From NCBI RefSeq assembly GCF_001832905.1, contig NZ_MKIR01000012.1, positions 1-64,000 of the forward strand: a DNA stretch of 64,000 nucleotides. Reading direction: 5' to 3'. The notes beneath the pieces were generated by a model. It searched no databases, was not told the DNA's origin, and saw nothing but the letters and a program-made list of their open reading frames with translations. The position numbers were made by a program, and so were the translations under genes. Below are positions 46,855 to 56,301 of the stretch, in pieces. This DNA comes from Floricoccus tropicus (lineage in GTDB: Bacteria > Bacillota > Bacilli > Lactobacillales > Streptococcaceae). Positions within the stretch are counted from its first letter, which is position 1; every line of letters begins with the position of its first letter.

Positions 46855-47808
46855 CTACAGTTTTTTCAAAACTTTCTCTTTAAATGAGTTTACTTCAAAT
46901 TCTTTTATATTAATCGGCAATGTTTCATCAATTAAATAGTTAATAAAAAATATGAAAATATATGACTCTCTATTTTTATTGTCATATTTAAGATTAAAAT
47001 TTCTAAATAGTCTATCAAATAAATAATCATACTTACCTCCTAAATATTGAAAGATATAATCATTATTTAGAACATCAAGTTCATTCCAGAAAAATCGAAA
47101 GATATCATAAAAAAATACATAATTATTTGCAGTATCCCAATCTATATAGTATAAATCATTAGACTTCTTTTCTCGTAAAATATTTGACGACCACAAATCT
47201 CCATGTAATTTAATAAATGGTAGCTCTTGATTTAAGATGTTGTCATTAGTACTATTTATTAATATACTTATTAGATTTTTGAATGGGTGATTACTATATT
47301 GAATCTCTATAAAGTTAATATTTTTAATATCTTCGATTTTTAGATTTGCAAAATAGTTATTATAGTCTTCAAAAATACTTTTTAATAATTCTTCACCCTG
47401 ATTGTGTTCTTCAAAATCAATTAACTGCTCAGAAAGAATCATATTTTTTTGGTCATAGATTTTTAGTTTTGGAATTCTAAAATATTTAGAAAAATAATTA
47501 TAATTATCTAATTTTGTATCAAACTCTACCCTATTATCTACAAATGAAAGGACCTGTAGCTTAGAAAATATTTTATACCCTCCGCCTGCAGAAAACCATA
47601 CTATATCACCCATGAACTTTTTGTTTTCACTTTTCACTAAAACTTCTTTTGTAGCAAAATTTTCTTCACCGATTTCGGACTTATATTTTTCTACAATCGA
47701 GCTTTTCTCAAGTTCATTTTTAAAAATGATTCTATTCATTGAATCATTTTGATATTTCCCATTAACCAAATATCCTTCAAATTGGTTAACTAAATTATTT
47801 TCATTCAT
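46855..47808 (-). CDS. APH/choline-kinase-like phosphotransferase
   Basis: 317 residues. The catalytic loop is LHGDLWSSNIL (Asp204, Asn209) and the metal-binding site YYIDWDTAN (Asp223, Asp225), the pattern of the aminoglycoside phosphotransferase/choline kinase fold. The N-terminal lobe is divergent. It phosphorylates a small hydroxyl compound in other family members; substrate here unknown. First gene of the operon with the terpene synthase, so it may act on a prenyl alcohol, a terpene alcohol or an unrelated metabolite. Strongly AT-rich. Confidence 0.75.
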   Translation of the reverse strand: MNENNLVNQFEGYLVNGKYQNDSMNRIIFKNELEKSSIVEKYKSEIGEENFATKEVLVKSENKKFMGDIVWFSAGGGYKIFSKLQVLSFVDNRVEFDTKLDNYNYFSKYFRIPKLKIYDQKNMILSEQLIDFEEHNQGEELLKSIFEDYNNYFANLKIEDIKNINFIEIQYSNHPFKNLISILINSTNDNILNQELPFIKLHGDLWSSNILREKKSNDLYYIDWDTANNYVFFYDIFRFFWNELDVLNNDYIFQYLGGKYDYLFDRLFRNFNLKYDNKNRESYIFIFFINYLIDETLPINIKEFEVNSFKEKVLKKL

Positions 47809-47873
47809 ACAAATATTTTTCCTTTACAAATACAAAAAGTATACAGCTTCACATTATTATACAAGAAAATACA

Positions 47874-47902
47874 CAAAAAGACTTGGACAATATCCAAGTC
47901 TT
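47874..47902 (-). terminator. Terminator of the CsbD-like gene
   Basis: AAGACTTGGA and TCCAAGTCTT pair exactly around five bases; T residues follow on the minus strand. It separates the CsbD gene from the kinase-terpene synthase operon. Confidence 0.9.
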
Positions 47903-47913
47903 ACTTATATTAA

Positions 47914-48339
47914 TTATTTACCTTCAACAGCATCTTTTGCATCGTCAACTTTATCAGCCACTGCATCTTTAGCGTCTTCTGCTTTGTCTGCTACTGCATC
48001 TTTAACATCGCCTGCTTTATCAACAACTGCATCTTTGGCATCTTTTGCTGCATCTTTAGCGTCTTCAACTTTTTCAGGAGCTTTATCTTTAGCTTCTGAA
48101 ACTTTTTCTTTAGCTCCATCAAAAAGATCTTCTGCTTTATCTTTAACGTCTTCAAAAACGTCTCCAGCTTTGTCAGCAACATCTTTTGCTACATCACCAG
48201 CTTTTCCAGCAAACTCTTTTGTTTTACCAACTACTTGATCAAAGAAACCTTCAGCTTTTTTACTGTTGTCGCCTGTTACATCACCAACAACTTCTTTAGC
48301 TTTACCTTTTACTTTATCTACTGTTCCATTATCTGTCAT
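47914..48339 (-). CDS. CsbD-like protein with LEA-type repeats
   Basis: 141 residues. The N-terminus (VDKVKGKAKEVVGDVTGDNS) is a CsbD stress-protein domain; from about residue 50 it continues as Asp/Lys/Ala repeats (KAEDAKDAVADKV type) with an amphipathic 11-residue rhythm, as in LEA proteins. Likely a general-stress hydrophilic protein. AGGAGG precedes the ATG. Its repeats closely resemble the tail of the Gls24 protein at 50.5 kb. Confidence 0.85.
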   Translation of the reverse strand: MTDNGTVDKVKGKAKEVVGDVTGDNSKKAEGFFDQVVGKTKEFAGKAGDVAKDVADKAGDVFEDVKDKAEDLFDGAKEKVSEAKDKAPEKVEDAKDAAKDAKDAVVDKAGDVKDAVADKAEDAKDAVADKVDDAKDAVEGK

Positions 48340-48539
48340 TTCGACAACCTCCTGTATTTTTTTGTATTTTGTTTACCCTCTTAATGTACCAAATTAAAAA
48401 AATTTTTGCAAGAATTTAGCATATTAATTAACAAATTCAAGTTTATCAATTAACTTATATAAAATATGACTTTTACTTTATATTTTTTGAGTTAATAGTA
48501 TATACTAGTCATTGAATATATGGAGAAATGGAAGTTAAA

Positions 48540-49544
48540 ATGAACAAAAATCAAATAAAAAATTTAACACCAGGTTTACTTTTATCTCTAGGCGTAGCCG
48601 TACTAAGTAAAATTTTAGCAATTTTTATCCCTAAATTAGGAGCAACAACAATAGCAATCCTACTCGGAATCATTCTTGGAAACACAATTTTTCGTCAAAA
48701 AGAATTAGATGCTGGAACAAAATTCTCAGAAAGCAAGTTACTCGAAGTTTCGGTCGTGCTACTAGGTGCAACAGTTAGTTTCCAGACAATAGCTCAAATG
48801 GGACCTAAAGCACTTATTTACATTCTGCTACTTATGGCGTCAACTATTTCTTTTATTGCTTGGTTGGGTCGTAAAATCGGCTTTAACAAACAGATGTCAC
48901 TAATGATGGCAGGTGGATGCGGGGTCTGTGGGTCTTCTGCTATCGCTTCTATTGCTCCAACTATCAATGCAGATGATGAAGAAAAGGGACAAGTTATTAC
49001 CTTAGTCAATTTATTGGGAACTGTAATGATGCTGACTCTACCTTTTCTAGCTAAGCTACTCTTTCCTGACCAAATTATGGCTCAATCTGCCCTATTAGGT
49101 GGAACCCTTCAATCAGTTGGGCAAGTTGTGGCGGGGGCAAGCTTCCTGGGAGAAAGTGTCATCCAGATGTCTATGTTATTCAAGATTATGCGTATTATCA
49201 TGCTAACTGTGGTGGTTTTAGTTATGGGCAGACTTGTGAAAAATGAAAATAATGTTGAAACACAAAGTATCAATGGAAACAAGAAAAAGTTGATTCCTTG
49301 GTATGTTCTTGGATTCTTGCTAGTTTGCACATTAAATAGCCTATTACCACTACCGGAATTTTTAGCTAGTTCAGCAAAGTTTATCAGTGGATGGTTTGAA
49401 ACAATCGCTCTTGCAGCTATCGGATTAAGACTTGATCTTCAAAAATTTATTAAAGAGGGTCCTAAGTTCTTAATTTATGGATTAACAAGCGGTGCTTTTC
49501 AAACAGTCATGTCCTTAATTCTTATATATTTATTAATTAAATAA
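48540..49544 (+). CDS. YeiH/UPF0324-family membrane protein
   Basis: 334 residues with about ten membrane helices. LLGATVSFQTIAQMG, MAGGCGVCGSSAIASIAPTI and GQVVAGASFLGE are hallmarks of the UPF0324 (putative sulfate exporter) family. Start uncertain: the ATG at 48540 has GGAAG at normal spacing, while one at 48528 has GGAG only two bases away. Confidence 0.85.
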   Translation: MNKNQIKNLTPGLLLSLGVAVLSKILAIFIPKLGATTIAILLGIILGNTIFRQKELDAGTKFSESKLLEVSVVLLGATVSFQTIAQMGPKALIYILLLMASTISFIAWLGRKIGFNKQMSLMMAGGCGVCGSSAIASIAPTINADDEEKGQVITLVNLLGTVMMLTLPFLAKLLFPDQIMAQSALLGGTLQSVGQVVAGASFLGESVIQMSMLFKIMRIIMLTVVVLVMGRLVKNENNVETQSINGNKKKLIPWYVLGFLLVCTLNSLLPLPEFLASSAKFISGWFETIALAAIGLRLDLQKFIKEGPKFLIYGLTSGAFQTVMSLILIYLLIK

Positions 49545-49648
49545 AATTTTTTATATTTATAATTTGCACCAATTTGTCTTTTATACTACAATGATTTGTG
49601 TAAAGGTATACAAAACCTGAACTATTTTTATGGAAAGGAGAGTAACTT

Positions 49649-50245
49649 ATGGGAAAATTATCTAAACTTTTTTGCAGCATCTTGTTAATACTTCTAGCTT
49701 TTGTTCTATTTTCAGTAACAATTACCTATCAAAAATTTGGTGATATGCCGTTTACGCTCATTAGATACGATAGCTACGCTTATATAGGAAAGTATATTCC
49801 ACAAATTTTATTTTGGTTAAGTTTGTTCTTCATAGCTTTAATAATAATACTTCTTATATTCGTTATCTTTGCTCCTAAAAAAACAAACAGATTCAAAATC
49901 AGTAAAAATAAAGGTTCTTTAGTTATTGATAAAAAAGCAATTGAAAATTTTGTACTTAATATCATTAAAAAAGACTCTGATATTGAAAATCCATCTGTTA
50001 AGGCTAAGATGTACAGCAAGAAAATTAAGCTTAATATCTCTGGTGATTTACAACCCGGAACGAATGTTATTGAGAAGAAAGAATATCTAATTGATGAAAT
50101 CTCAGAAAAGATTGCAAGTCTTCTTGGTGTAACAAGCAATATTAAGTCAGATATAAGATTTAAAAATTTCCAAGTTCCTGAGAAAAAATCAGAAAGCAAC
50201 TCAGAAGTCCACCGCTCAAAAGGTCGTAAGCCAAGAGTAATTTAA
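49649..50245 (+). CDS. amaP: Alkaline shock response membrane anchor protein
   Basis: 198 residues. Two membrane helices (about 8-26 and 52-74) with a short external loop, then a cytoplasmic domain. This layout and position before DUF2273 and Asp23/Gls24 genes match AmaP, which tethers Asp23 to the membrane. GGAGAG precedes the ATG. Confidence 0.88.
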   Translation: MGKLSKLFCSILLILLAFVLFSVTITYQKFGDMPFTLIRYDSYAYIGKYIPQILFWLSLFFIALIIILLIFVIFAPKKTNRFKISKNKGSLVIDKKAIENFVLNIIKKDSDIENPSVKAKMYSKKIKLNISGDLQPGTNVIEKKEYLIDEISEKIASLLGVTSNIKSDIRFKNFQVPEKKSESNSEVHRSKGRKPRVI

Positions 50246-50263
50246 ATTGTAAGGAGGAAACGT

Positions 50264-50440
50264 ATGAAAGATTTTGTCAATGAATACAAAATACCTATAA
50301 TATTTGCATTGTTAGGTCTACTCCTAGCAATACTAATTATGAGTGTAGGTTTCTTTAAAACATTATTAATTTTAGCATTAACTATAGCTGGTGCATTTGT
50401 AGGATTTATAGTAAAAGATTTAGATATTTTCAACAATTAA
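50264..50440 (+). CDS. DUF2273 small membrane protein
   Basis: 58 residues, MKDFVNEYKIPIIFALLGLL at the start and two hydrophobic segments. Typical middle gene of amaP-DUF2273-gls24 operons. AAGGAGGAAA precedes the ATG. Confidence 0.9.
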   Translation: MKDFVNEYKIPIIFALLGLLLAILIMSVGFFKTLLILALTIAGAFVGFIVKDLDIFNN

Positions 50441-50486
50441 TTTGTAACTAATCAAATCATTTATATAGTGTCAAGGAGGACATATC

Positions 50487-51149
50487 ATGGAAAACAAAAA
50501 TAATAATCAAGTTGCTACTAAAGATGAAACAAAAAACGTTGAGACAAAAGGTCAACTAACTTTTGATGATAAAGTATTGAAGAAAATCATTGGAATTGCA
50601 CTTGGTGAGGTTGATGGCCTATTAGATTTAGATGGTGGGTTCTTCTCAAATCTTGCAGGAAAAATTGTTAATACAGATGATGTAACTAAAGGAATTGATG
50701 TCGAAGTTGGTAAGGAACAAATAGCCGTTGACATGAAAGCCGTTGTAGAATATGGTCGTGATATTCAAAACATTTATGAAAATATGCAAAAAGTAATTTC
50801 TCAACAAGTTAAAAAGATGACAGGACTTGACCTTGTTGAATTAAATGTTGAAGTTATTGATATTCAATCTGCTGATGAATACGAAAAAAAATCAGAAACT
50901 CTTCAAGATAAAGTAACTGGTGCTGCTGAATCAACTGGTGAATTTGCTTCTAAACAATTTGATAAAGTAAAAGATAAAGTTGGCGATGCTAAAGATGTTG
51001 TCGTTGAAAAAGCAGGTGACGCAAAAGACGCAGTTGTAGACAAAGCTAATGATGCAAAGGATGCAGTATCTGATAAGGCAAATGACGCTAAAGACAAAGT
51101 ACAAGATACAGTTGATAACACTAAAAAAGAACCCGCAAGAGTTCAATAA
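50487..51149 (+). CDS. Asp23/Gls24-family envelope stress protein with LEA-like tail
   Basis: 220 residues. The Asp23 domain spans about 20-140 (TFDDKVLKKIIGIALGEVDG, IAVDMKAVVEYG, NVEVIDIQS). From about 150 the chain becomes Asp/Lys/Ala repeats (GDAKDAVVDKANDAKDAV) like those in the CsbD protein 2 kb away, an uncommon extension of the family. Third gene of the envelope-stress operon. Confidence 0.9.
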   Translation: MENKNNNQVATKDETKNVETKGQLTFDDKVLKKIIGIALGEVDGLLDLDGGFFSNLAGKIVNTDDVTKGIDVEVGKEQIAVDMKAVVEYGRDIQNIYENMQKVISQQVKKMTGLDLVELNVEVIDIQSADEYEKKSETLQDKVTGAAESTGEFASKQFDKVKDKVGDAKDVVVEKAGDAKDAVVDKANDAKDAVSDKANDAKDKVQDTVDNTKKEPARVQ

Positions 51150-51157
51150 TAGTATAT

Positions 51158-51190
51158 AAATAACTCGAGAAAAATTCTCGAGTTATTTTT
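51158..51190 (+). terminator. Terminator of the Gls24 operon
   Basis: AATAACTCGAGAA and TTCTCGAGTTATT pair exactly, followed by T residues. Confidence 0.92.
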
Positions 51191-51300
51191 TATATCTATG
51201 GAAATGATCAATAAATAAAGATTAGTTACCTGAATAAAATAAAGCGATTTGTAGTATCAGTAAATCAGTCAATATATATAGTGAACACTATTACTTAATA

Positions 51301-51663
51301 CTAGCTAACTCCCCCTGCACTTCCAAGAAATGCAATACCAATGACTATTAATATAATTGCCAAGATTTTTTCTTTGGTAATTTTTTCTTTGAATACAAAA
51401 TATGAAATTAAAATTGTCCATATATATCCAATTGAAGTCATTGGGAACCCAATTGAATAATCCAAATGTTTATAAAGTTGAATATTAGTTTGAGCACTAA
51501 GGATATATAGGAAAGCCCCAATGTAAAAATCTACTGAGGTAGCAATATTTTTTAAAGTAAATGAAGGCATTTTATTCATTGCTTTTTTTAGATATATAGC
51601 ACCTATACTACCAGATAAAGTTGATACTAAAAGCCAGAAAGCAATAGCAAAGAAATTTTCCAT
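51301..51663 (-). CDS. SMR/EamA-like small membrane transporter, subunit 2
   Basis: 120 residues, four membrane helices. GSIGAIYLKKAMNKMP and a late FKEKITKEKILAIILIVIGI are typical of half-size drug/metabolite transporters. Shares one base with the preceding gene, so the two probably form a heterodimer. Confidence 0.8.
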   Translation of the reverse strand: MENFFAIAFWLLVSTLSGSIGAIYLKKAMNKMPSFTLKNIATSVDFYIGAFLYILSAQTNIQLYKHLDYSIGFPMTSIGYIWTILISYFVFKEKITKEKILAIILIVIGIAFLGSAGGVS

Positions 51664-52040
51664 TATTTAAGTTCTCCCTCTGTTGTAGTATCATTTGTGT
51701 CCTCTGGACTTCTTGAAAGAACAATTGTTCCTGCTACTATAAAAATTACTCCAAGTATTTTAGCAATTGTAATTGGTTCATGAAGAAAAATGAAACCTAG
51801 AAAAACTGAGAATGCAAAACCAATAGACATCATTGGTTGTAATACAGATACCTCACCATAGGCAAATGATGCCATAAGAATAAACATACCAGCTGCTGCT
51901 AAAACATATCCAATTATTGTAAATAAAGTATATGACATCCCAGATGCTTCTGCTGCAAATTTCCATAGTAACTGACCGAGACTTGCACATGTAGCAGCAA
52001 TTAACACAAGGATATAACCTTTAGTTTTGTTATCTTTCAT
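51663..52040 (-). CDS. SMR/EamA-like small membrane transporter, subunit 1
   Basis: 125 residues from the ATG at 52040 (AAAGG six bases before). Four membrane helices with SLGQLLWKFAAEASG, VSVLQPMMSIGFAFSVFLG and LHEPITIAKILGVIFIVAG, the EamA pattern. An acidic tail follows. It starts two bases after the alpha/beta hydrolase stop. Confidence 0.8.
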   Translation of the reverse strand: MKDNKTKGYILVLIAATCASLGQLLWKFAAEASGMSYTLFTIIGYVLAAAGMFILMASFAYGEVSVLQPMMSIGFAFSVFLGFIFLHEPITIAKILGVIFIVAGTIVLSRSPEDTNDTTTEGELK

Positions 52041-52042
52041 TT

Positions 52043-53032
52043 TTAACCTTTCTTCCATACGAGATTGTCTAAGAAACCATTAACAGTTTTAAAATAATCG
52101 TCTTCATCATATATATATGATGATAAATGAGGAGCATCTTTAACAATTAACATGTCTTTAGCACCTTTGTTCGCATCAAAGTTTAATTTAGCCATACTAA
52201 CATCTACAAATTTATCGCCCGTTCCATGTATTACTAAGAATGGTAATTCATTTTTATTTAAGCCTGGCCTAACATCAACGCTTTTCAAATCAAAATTCCC
52301 TTTTGTTCTTACAAAGAAATTCATGAAACTTAAAAGCGGAAAACTAGGAATTTTAAGAGCGTTTTTAATTAAAAGCTCAAATTCCATATAAGCTGAAGTA
52401 TAGCCACAGTCAGCGACAATCCCTTTAACATTTGTCGGAAGATCAAGTTCTGTTGTTAACATTACAGTAGATGCTCCCATTGATCCGCCATATAGAACAA
52501 TTTCAGCATTCGGTTCTTTTTTAAGAAGCTCATTAGTCCATTGCAGAATGTCCTTCTTTTCATTATGACCAAAAGTTATTAGCTTTCCTTCGCTCTCACC
52601 ATGAGACCTATGATCTGGAATTAATATATTATATTCGCCAGAACGGGCTAGATGTTCCATAATAACTTGCATATCACGTCTTCCAGTAGAACGATATCCG
52701 TGCACACCAAGTAACCACTTATTACTACCAGGATTAATTTTAAAAACATTTCCAACAAGCTTAAGTCCATCGAAACTAGTAATCGTAACTTGTTCTGTTA
52801 GATTTTTATCCCAAAAATCATTTGCAATCTTGTTTTGTGCGTTTTCAATAACTGTATACGGATCGTCTTCAGCAACATCAAACAAATCTGGGTTTGCCAA
52901 ACTATGTCCCATTTTATTATACCAATTGTTATCTCGATCCATAACTGCATTAGCTAAAAAACTACCTGCATATAGTAAAAGTGCAAAAATTATCATTAAA
53001 ATAATGACCACAATAATTAAAAAAATCTTCAT
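52043..53032 (-). CDS. Membrane-anchored alpha/beta hydrolase
   Basis: 329 residues. N-terminal anchor (2-27). Nucleophile Ser184 in GGSMG, oxyanion region VHGYRSTG, acid Asp273 in IHGTGDKFVD and His302 in APHLSS: a complete triad. Similar to YqkD/BEM46-type peptidase-like hydrolases facing the outside. In one operon with the transporter pair. Confidence 0.85.
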   Translation of the reverse strand: MKIFLIIVVIILMIIFALLLYAGSFLANAVMDRDNNWYNKMGHSLANPDLFDVAEDDPYTVIENAQNKIANDFWDKNLTEQVTITSFDGLKLVGNVFKINPGSNKWLLGVHGYRSTGRRDMQVIMEHLARSGEYNILIPDHRSHGESEGKLITFGHNEKKDILQWTNELLKKEPNAEIVLYGGSMGASTVMLTTELDLPTNVKGIVADCGYTSAYMEFELLIKNALKIPSFPLLSFMNFFVRTKGNFDLKSVDVRPGLNKNELPFLVIHGTGDKFVDVSMAKLNFDANKGAKDMLIVKDAPHLSSYIYDEDDYFKTVNGFLDNLVWKKG

Positions 53033-53070
53033 AAAACCTCCATCTTATATGTTGTATACGTTTACAATTA

Positions 53071-54381
53071 TTATATCATACTTTGTGAACTTCTTTTAAA
53101 ATATATTCTTACCAATGAAACAAAATAGAGTGATCCTGTCACCAGTACCAAATCATACTTGTCATTCTTAAGTAGCTCCTCAAGTGCTATTTCCCAGTTG
53201 GGTTCAAAGGATAAATTTAAATTAGAAAAATCGTGTTTAGAAATCTCCAATGATCTAGGAAATTCAAAACCAGTGACTATTAAATCTGTATTGTCAATAT
53301 TCAATAATTCTTGAATCATTAGATCAATGCTTTTACTTTCAAGTGCGGAAAAAAGTATTGCTATTTTCTTATTCGCATACCGACTCTGTAAATTTTCAAC
53401 TAATGATTTTACCGCAGGCATATTGTGAGCACCATCTAAAACCACTAATGGATTTTCCATAACTTTTTCCATTCTAGCAGGCCAATATGTTTTTTTTAGC
53501 GAACTTCTAACTTTTTTTATATTAAAATTTATATTTTTCACCTGACAATAAAGATAAAAAACTTCAATAGCTAACCCAGCATTATCAATTTGATGTCGAC
53601 CTTGAAGAGGAGTATGTAAATCTACAATAGTTGCCTCTTCATTTTCAAAATAAAATGACTCACCCCATTCCTCTTTTGATGAAGATTTGAGTACCTTATA
53701 TTCTTGACCTGAACGATAAATTGGCGCATTAAGCTGACGAGCCTTGTCTTCGATTACTTTTAAAGCCGAATGATCTATATTTCCAGTAACCAACGGAATG
53801 TTATTTTTGATTATTCCAGCCTTTTGATAAGCAATTTCCTCGATTGTATTTCCTAAAATATCCATATGATCCATACCAATTGTCGTAATTGATGTAATTA
53901 ATGGGTTAACAACATTTGTTGAATCATAAAGACCGCCAAGACCTACCTCAAGAATTACTACATCGACTTTTTGCTCCTTAAAATACTCGAGAGCGAGGAC
54001 TGTTAAAAATTCGAATTCTGGAATTCCTTCTGTTTTTGGATTTTCATCAATTTCCTCAACTAAAGGCTTTAATTTATCTACTAACCTTGTTAAATCAGAA
54101 TCAGAAATAAATTTCCCGTTTATAGCAATACGTTCATTAAACATTTCAACATACGGCGAAGTAAATGTCGCAACCTTCAAGCCTTCTTCCATTAGAAGAC
54201 TTCGTAAATAACTCACAGTTGATCCTTTACCATTTGTTCCAGCAATATGAATTATTTCCAAATCAGAATGAGGATTACCAATTAAGTCAAGAAGAGCTTC
54301 AACCCTCATAAGTCCTGGTTTTGGACCATATTTCTTTCGATTATGTATCCAATTTACTGCTTCAATTTCATTTTCTATCAT
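53071..54381 (-). CDS. folC: Folylpolyglutamate synthase / dihydrofolate synthase
   Basis: 436 residues. Adds glutamate to folates. P-loop IAGTNGKGSTVSYL, omega-loop TSPYVEMFNERI, LEVGLGGLYDSTNVV and VLDGAHNMPAV are Mur-ligase-like FolC motifs. In many FolC proteins LGGRLDATN is seen; here Arg is replaced by Tyr in GGLYDSTN. Confidence 0.93.
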   Translation of the reverse strand: MIENEIEAVNWIHNRKKYGPKPGLMRVEALLDLIGNPHSDLEIIHIAGTNGKGSTVSYLRSLLMEEGLKVATFTSPYVEMFNERIAINGKFISDSDLTRLVDKLKPLVEEIDENPKTEGIPEFEFLTVLALEYFKEQKVDVVILEVGLGGLYDSTNVVNPLITSITTIGMDHMDILGNTIEEIAYQKAGIIKNNIPLVTGNIDHSALKVIEDKARQLNAPIYRSGQEYKVLKSSSKEEWGESFYFENEEATIVDLHTPLQGRHQIDNAGLAIEVFYLYCQVKNINFNIKKVRSSLKKTYWPARMEKVMENPLVVLDGAHNMPAVKSLVENLQSRYANKKIAILFSALESKSIDLMIQELLNIDNTDLIVTGFEFPRSLEISKHDFSNLNLSFEPNWEIALEELLKNDKYDLVLVTGSLYFVSLVRIYFKRSSQSMI

Positions 54382-54500
54382 ATTTACCTCATCATAATTA
54401 TAACAAACTAAAGTTTATTCTATGTAAATTCTATGTAAAGCTTTTCTTTATTATACTCTTATTTGAAGTTTATAAATTATATAACAAGATAATTAAATCA

Positions 54501-54530
54501 AAAAACCAGAAACAACTTCTGGTTTTCATT
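54501..54530 (-). terminator. Terminator of the DUF998-like gene
   Basis: AACCAGAA and TTCTGGTT arms around ACAAC; T residues on both sides. Confidence 0.8.
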
Positions 54531-54532
54531 AT

Positions 54533-55705
54533 TTAATCTTTAAAATATATCTTTATGTACTTTTCATCTTCCTTATCTATTAATAAACCTTGTAGATATT
54601 GAAAAAGCATTAAAAGCCATATGAATGCTACAAAAAATGCTAAGAGCTCAAATACAGTTAAGGAGAAATAATGAACTCCTTGGAAAAGAAAGACTATTAG
54701 TACCAGCATCCCCATAATAAAGTATGAGGCATATAGAAAGTCTTTTGAAAGTTTAGGCATTAGTATCGGAAGGGCTAAAATCAAAACAATAATCAGATAT
54801 ACTAAATTACTAGCCACTTGATTATGAATTACCGCATATATAGTTCCACCTCGATACGGAAATGCACCAACCGCACCAAGATTTATTGCAACTAATATCA
54901 ATAACCATCTTAAAATAGATAATTTTTTACTTTTATATTTGTGTGCCAATGATACATACAAATAATCAACAAGTGAAACCATAAGTACACCAGATAAAAC
55001 AAGTGTTAGATTAAATTGCCAACTATTTTTCGCCCTAAAGGTACCTAAGTAACTAAAATTATATTGCCACCACGCTCGATCTCGATTGGTCATCATAGCC
55101 CCAATTACACCGCCAATAATTACAATCGTTAATATATTGGTCAAGATTGTTGGAGTAAGTCTAAGCATGGTGAAAATCATTAAATAGTCAATAACAGCTA
55201 CAATAATTAGAAAGAGGAATGTTGCGGTATATAGATCGAACCCCAAACCAGGTAACATAAAATCTAATATATCAAACAAATAAAGAGAGAATAAAAAAAG
55301 GATAACTGTAAATGCAACTAAAATTGCAGGAAAATTTCTCCAGTACAAAGTCGATGATTGTGCTAATATCTTACCTTTTTTAATAAAAATAAAGGTAATT
55401 AATAAAACAATTACTCCACTTAAAACTCCAAGTGTTGTTACAGCACTTCCGATAGAAAGCTTCCCATTCATCGGTATATAAATCATATCCTTATAATAAA
55501 AATATAAGTAAAATATTATAGTAGTTATCACTGAAGGAATAACAAATCCTCTCAAGGATACTCTTTGACTGTCCTCTTGATTTATATCTCTTTCAATAAA
55601 TTCAAAATCTCCATTTGATTCATTTAATATAATGTTTTTGCCAGAATTTTCCTTTATTAAAGCTGACAACTGTACTGGAAACTTATACTTTTCTTCCTTG
55701 TCCAT
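54533..55705 (-). CDS. DUF998-like polytopic membrane protein
   Basis: 390 residues. A hydrophilic N-terminus of about 55 residues, then about ten helices. NFSYLGTFRAKNSWQFN matches the N-S-LG region of DUF998 proteins common in lactic acid bacteria. Function unknown. Confidence 0.7.
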   Translation of the reverse strand: MDKEEKYKFPVQLSALIKENSGKNIILNESNGDFEFIERDINQEDSQRVSLRGFVIPSVITTIIFYLYFYYKDMIYIPMNGKLSIGSAVTTLGVLSGVIVLLITFIFIKKGKILAQSSTLYWRNFPAILVAFTVILFLFSLYLFDILDFMLPGLGFDLYTATFLFLIIVAVIDYLMIFTMLRLTPTILTNILTIVIIGGVIGAMMTNRDRAWWQYNFSYLGTFRAKNSWQFNLTLVLSGVLMVSLVDYLYVSLAHKYKSKKLSILRWLLILVAINLGAVGAFPYRGGTIYAVIHNQVASNLVYLIIVLILALPILMPKLSKDFLYASYFIMGMLVLIVFLFQGVHYFSLTVFELLAFFVAFIWLLMLFQYLQGLLIDKEDEKYIKIYFKD

Positions 55706-55782
55706 AACTATTCCTCAAATCTGTTAAATAATTAATTTAATACTAGCACTAAAATATATTTGGAGCAAAGAAAAGTTAAATA

Positions 55783-56301
55783 TTACACATAAGATAATAT
55801 ATTTATAGTCTTATCTTGATTAATTGATATTAGAAGATAATTATTGATATTTCCTTTAAAGCTTATAAAATCATTTTCTAAAAATTCAAGTGTCTTTTTA
55901 TGTTTACTTTGTTCAAGATAATTTGCAATCGTAAGGTGACTGATATATTTAAAACCACTATTTTCATGCCACTTATTATCAACTTTGTTGATGAGAAACA
56001 GCCTATCTTTATAAAATATTTCTGGAAAATATATTGCAAAATAAATTGCCTTAGAAACTCCAAATGATTCAATACCTTCAACATTAAAATCATATTTGGG
56101 GAGCTTAGAAAACTCATTTTTAAAAGTATAAATCACTTGCTCCATACTATTTTTTGTATCAAAAGATAAATATGTTATATGTGGAAACTTATCCCCGTCC
56201 AGATGATATGTAGATAAGTTAAAATCAAACATTCTTTTCCAGTGATTCCTTATGATACTTTCAATTCCTTCGTTTACTACCATTACTACTGAATATTCCA
56301 C
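55783..56301 (-). CDS. 2H phosphoesterase (2'-5' RNA ligase-like)
   Basis: 172 residues. Two HxT motifs, HIT (41-43) and HLT (122-124), the defining catalytic pair of the 2H family. Members act on cyclic phosphates of nucleotides or RNA ends. Substrate unknown. Confidence 0.8.
   Translation of the reverse strand: MEYSVVMVVNEGIESIIRNHWKRMFDFNLSTYHLDGDKFPHITYLSFDTKNSMEQVIYTFKNEFSKLPKYDFNVEGIESFGVSKAIYFAIYFPEIFYKDRLFLINKVDNKWHENSGFKYISHLTIANYLEQSKHKKTLEFLENDFISFKGNINNYLLISINQDKTINILSYV

Noticed and set aside
47984-48238. 84-codon frame opposite the CsbD-like gene (Ala/Ser/Thr-rich)
   Set aside because: It is the antisense of the Asp/Lys/Ala repeats; the sense frame has a ribosome binding site, terminator and a known domain. 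The similar frames opposite the Gls24 tail (50903-51146) were rejected for the same reason.
47914-48339. Direct repeats as a possible CRISPR array
   Set aside because: The repeats are short, in frame and encode Asp/Lys/Ala units of a protein; there are no unique spacers.
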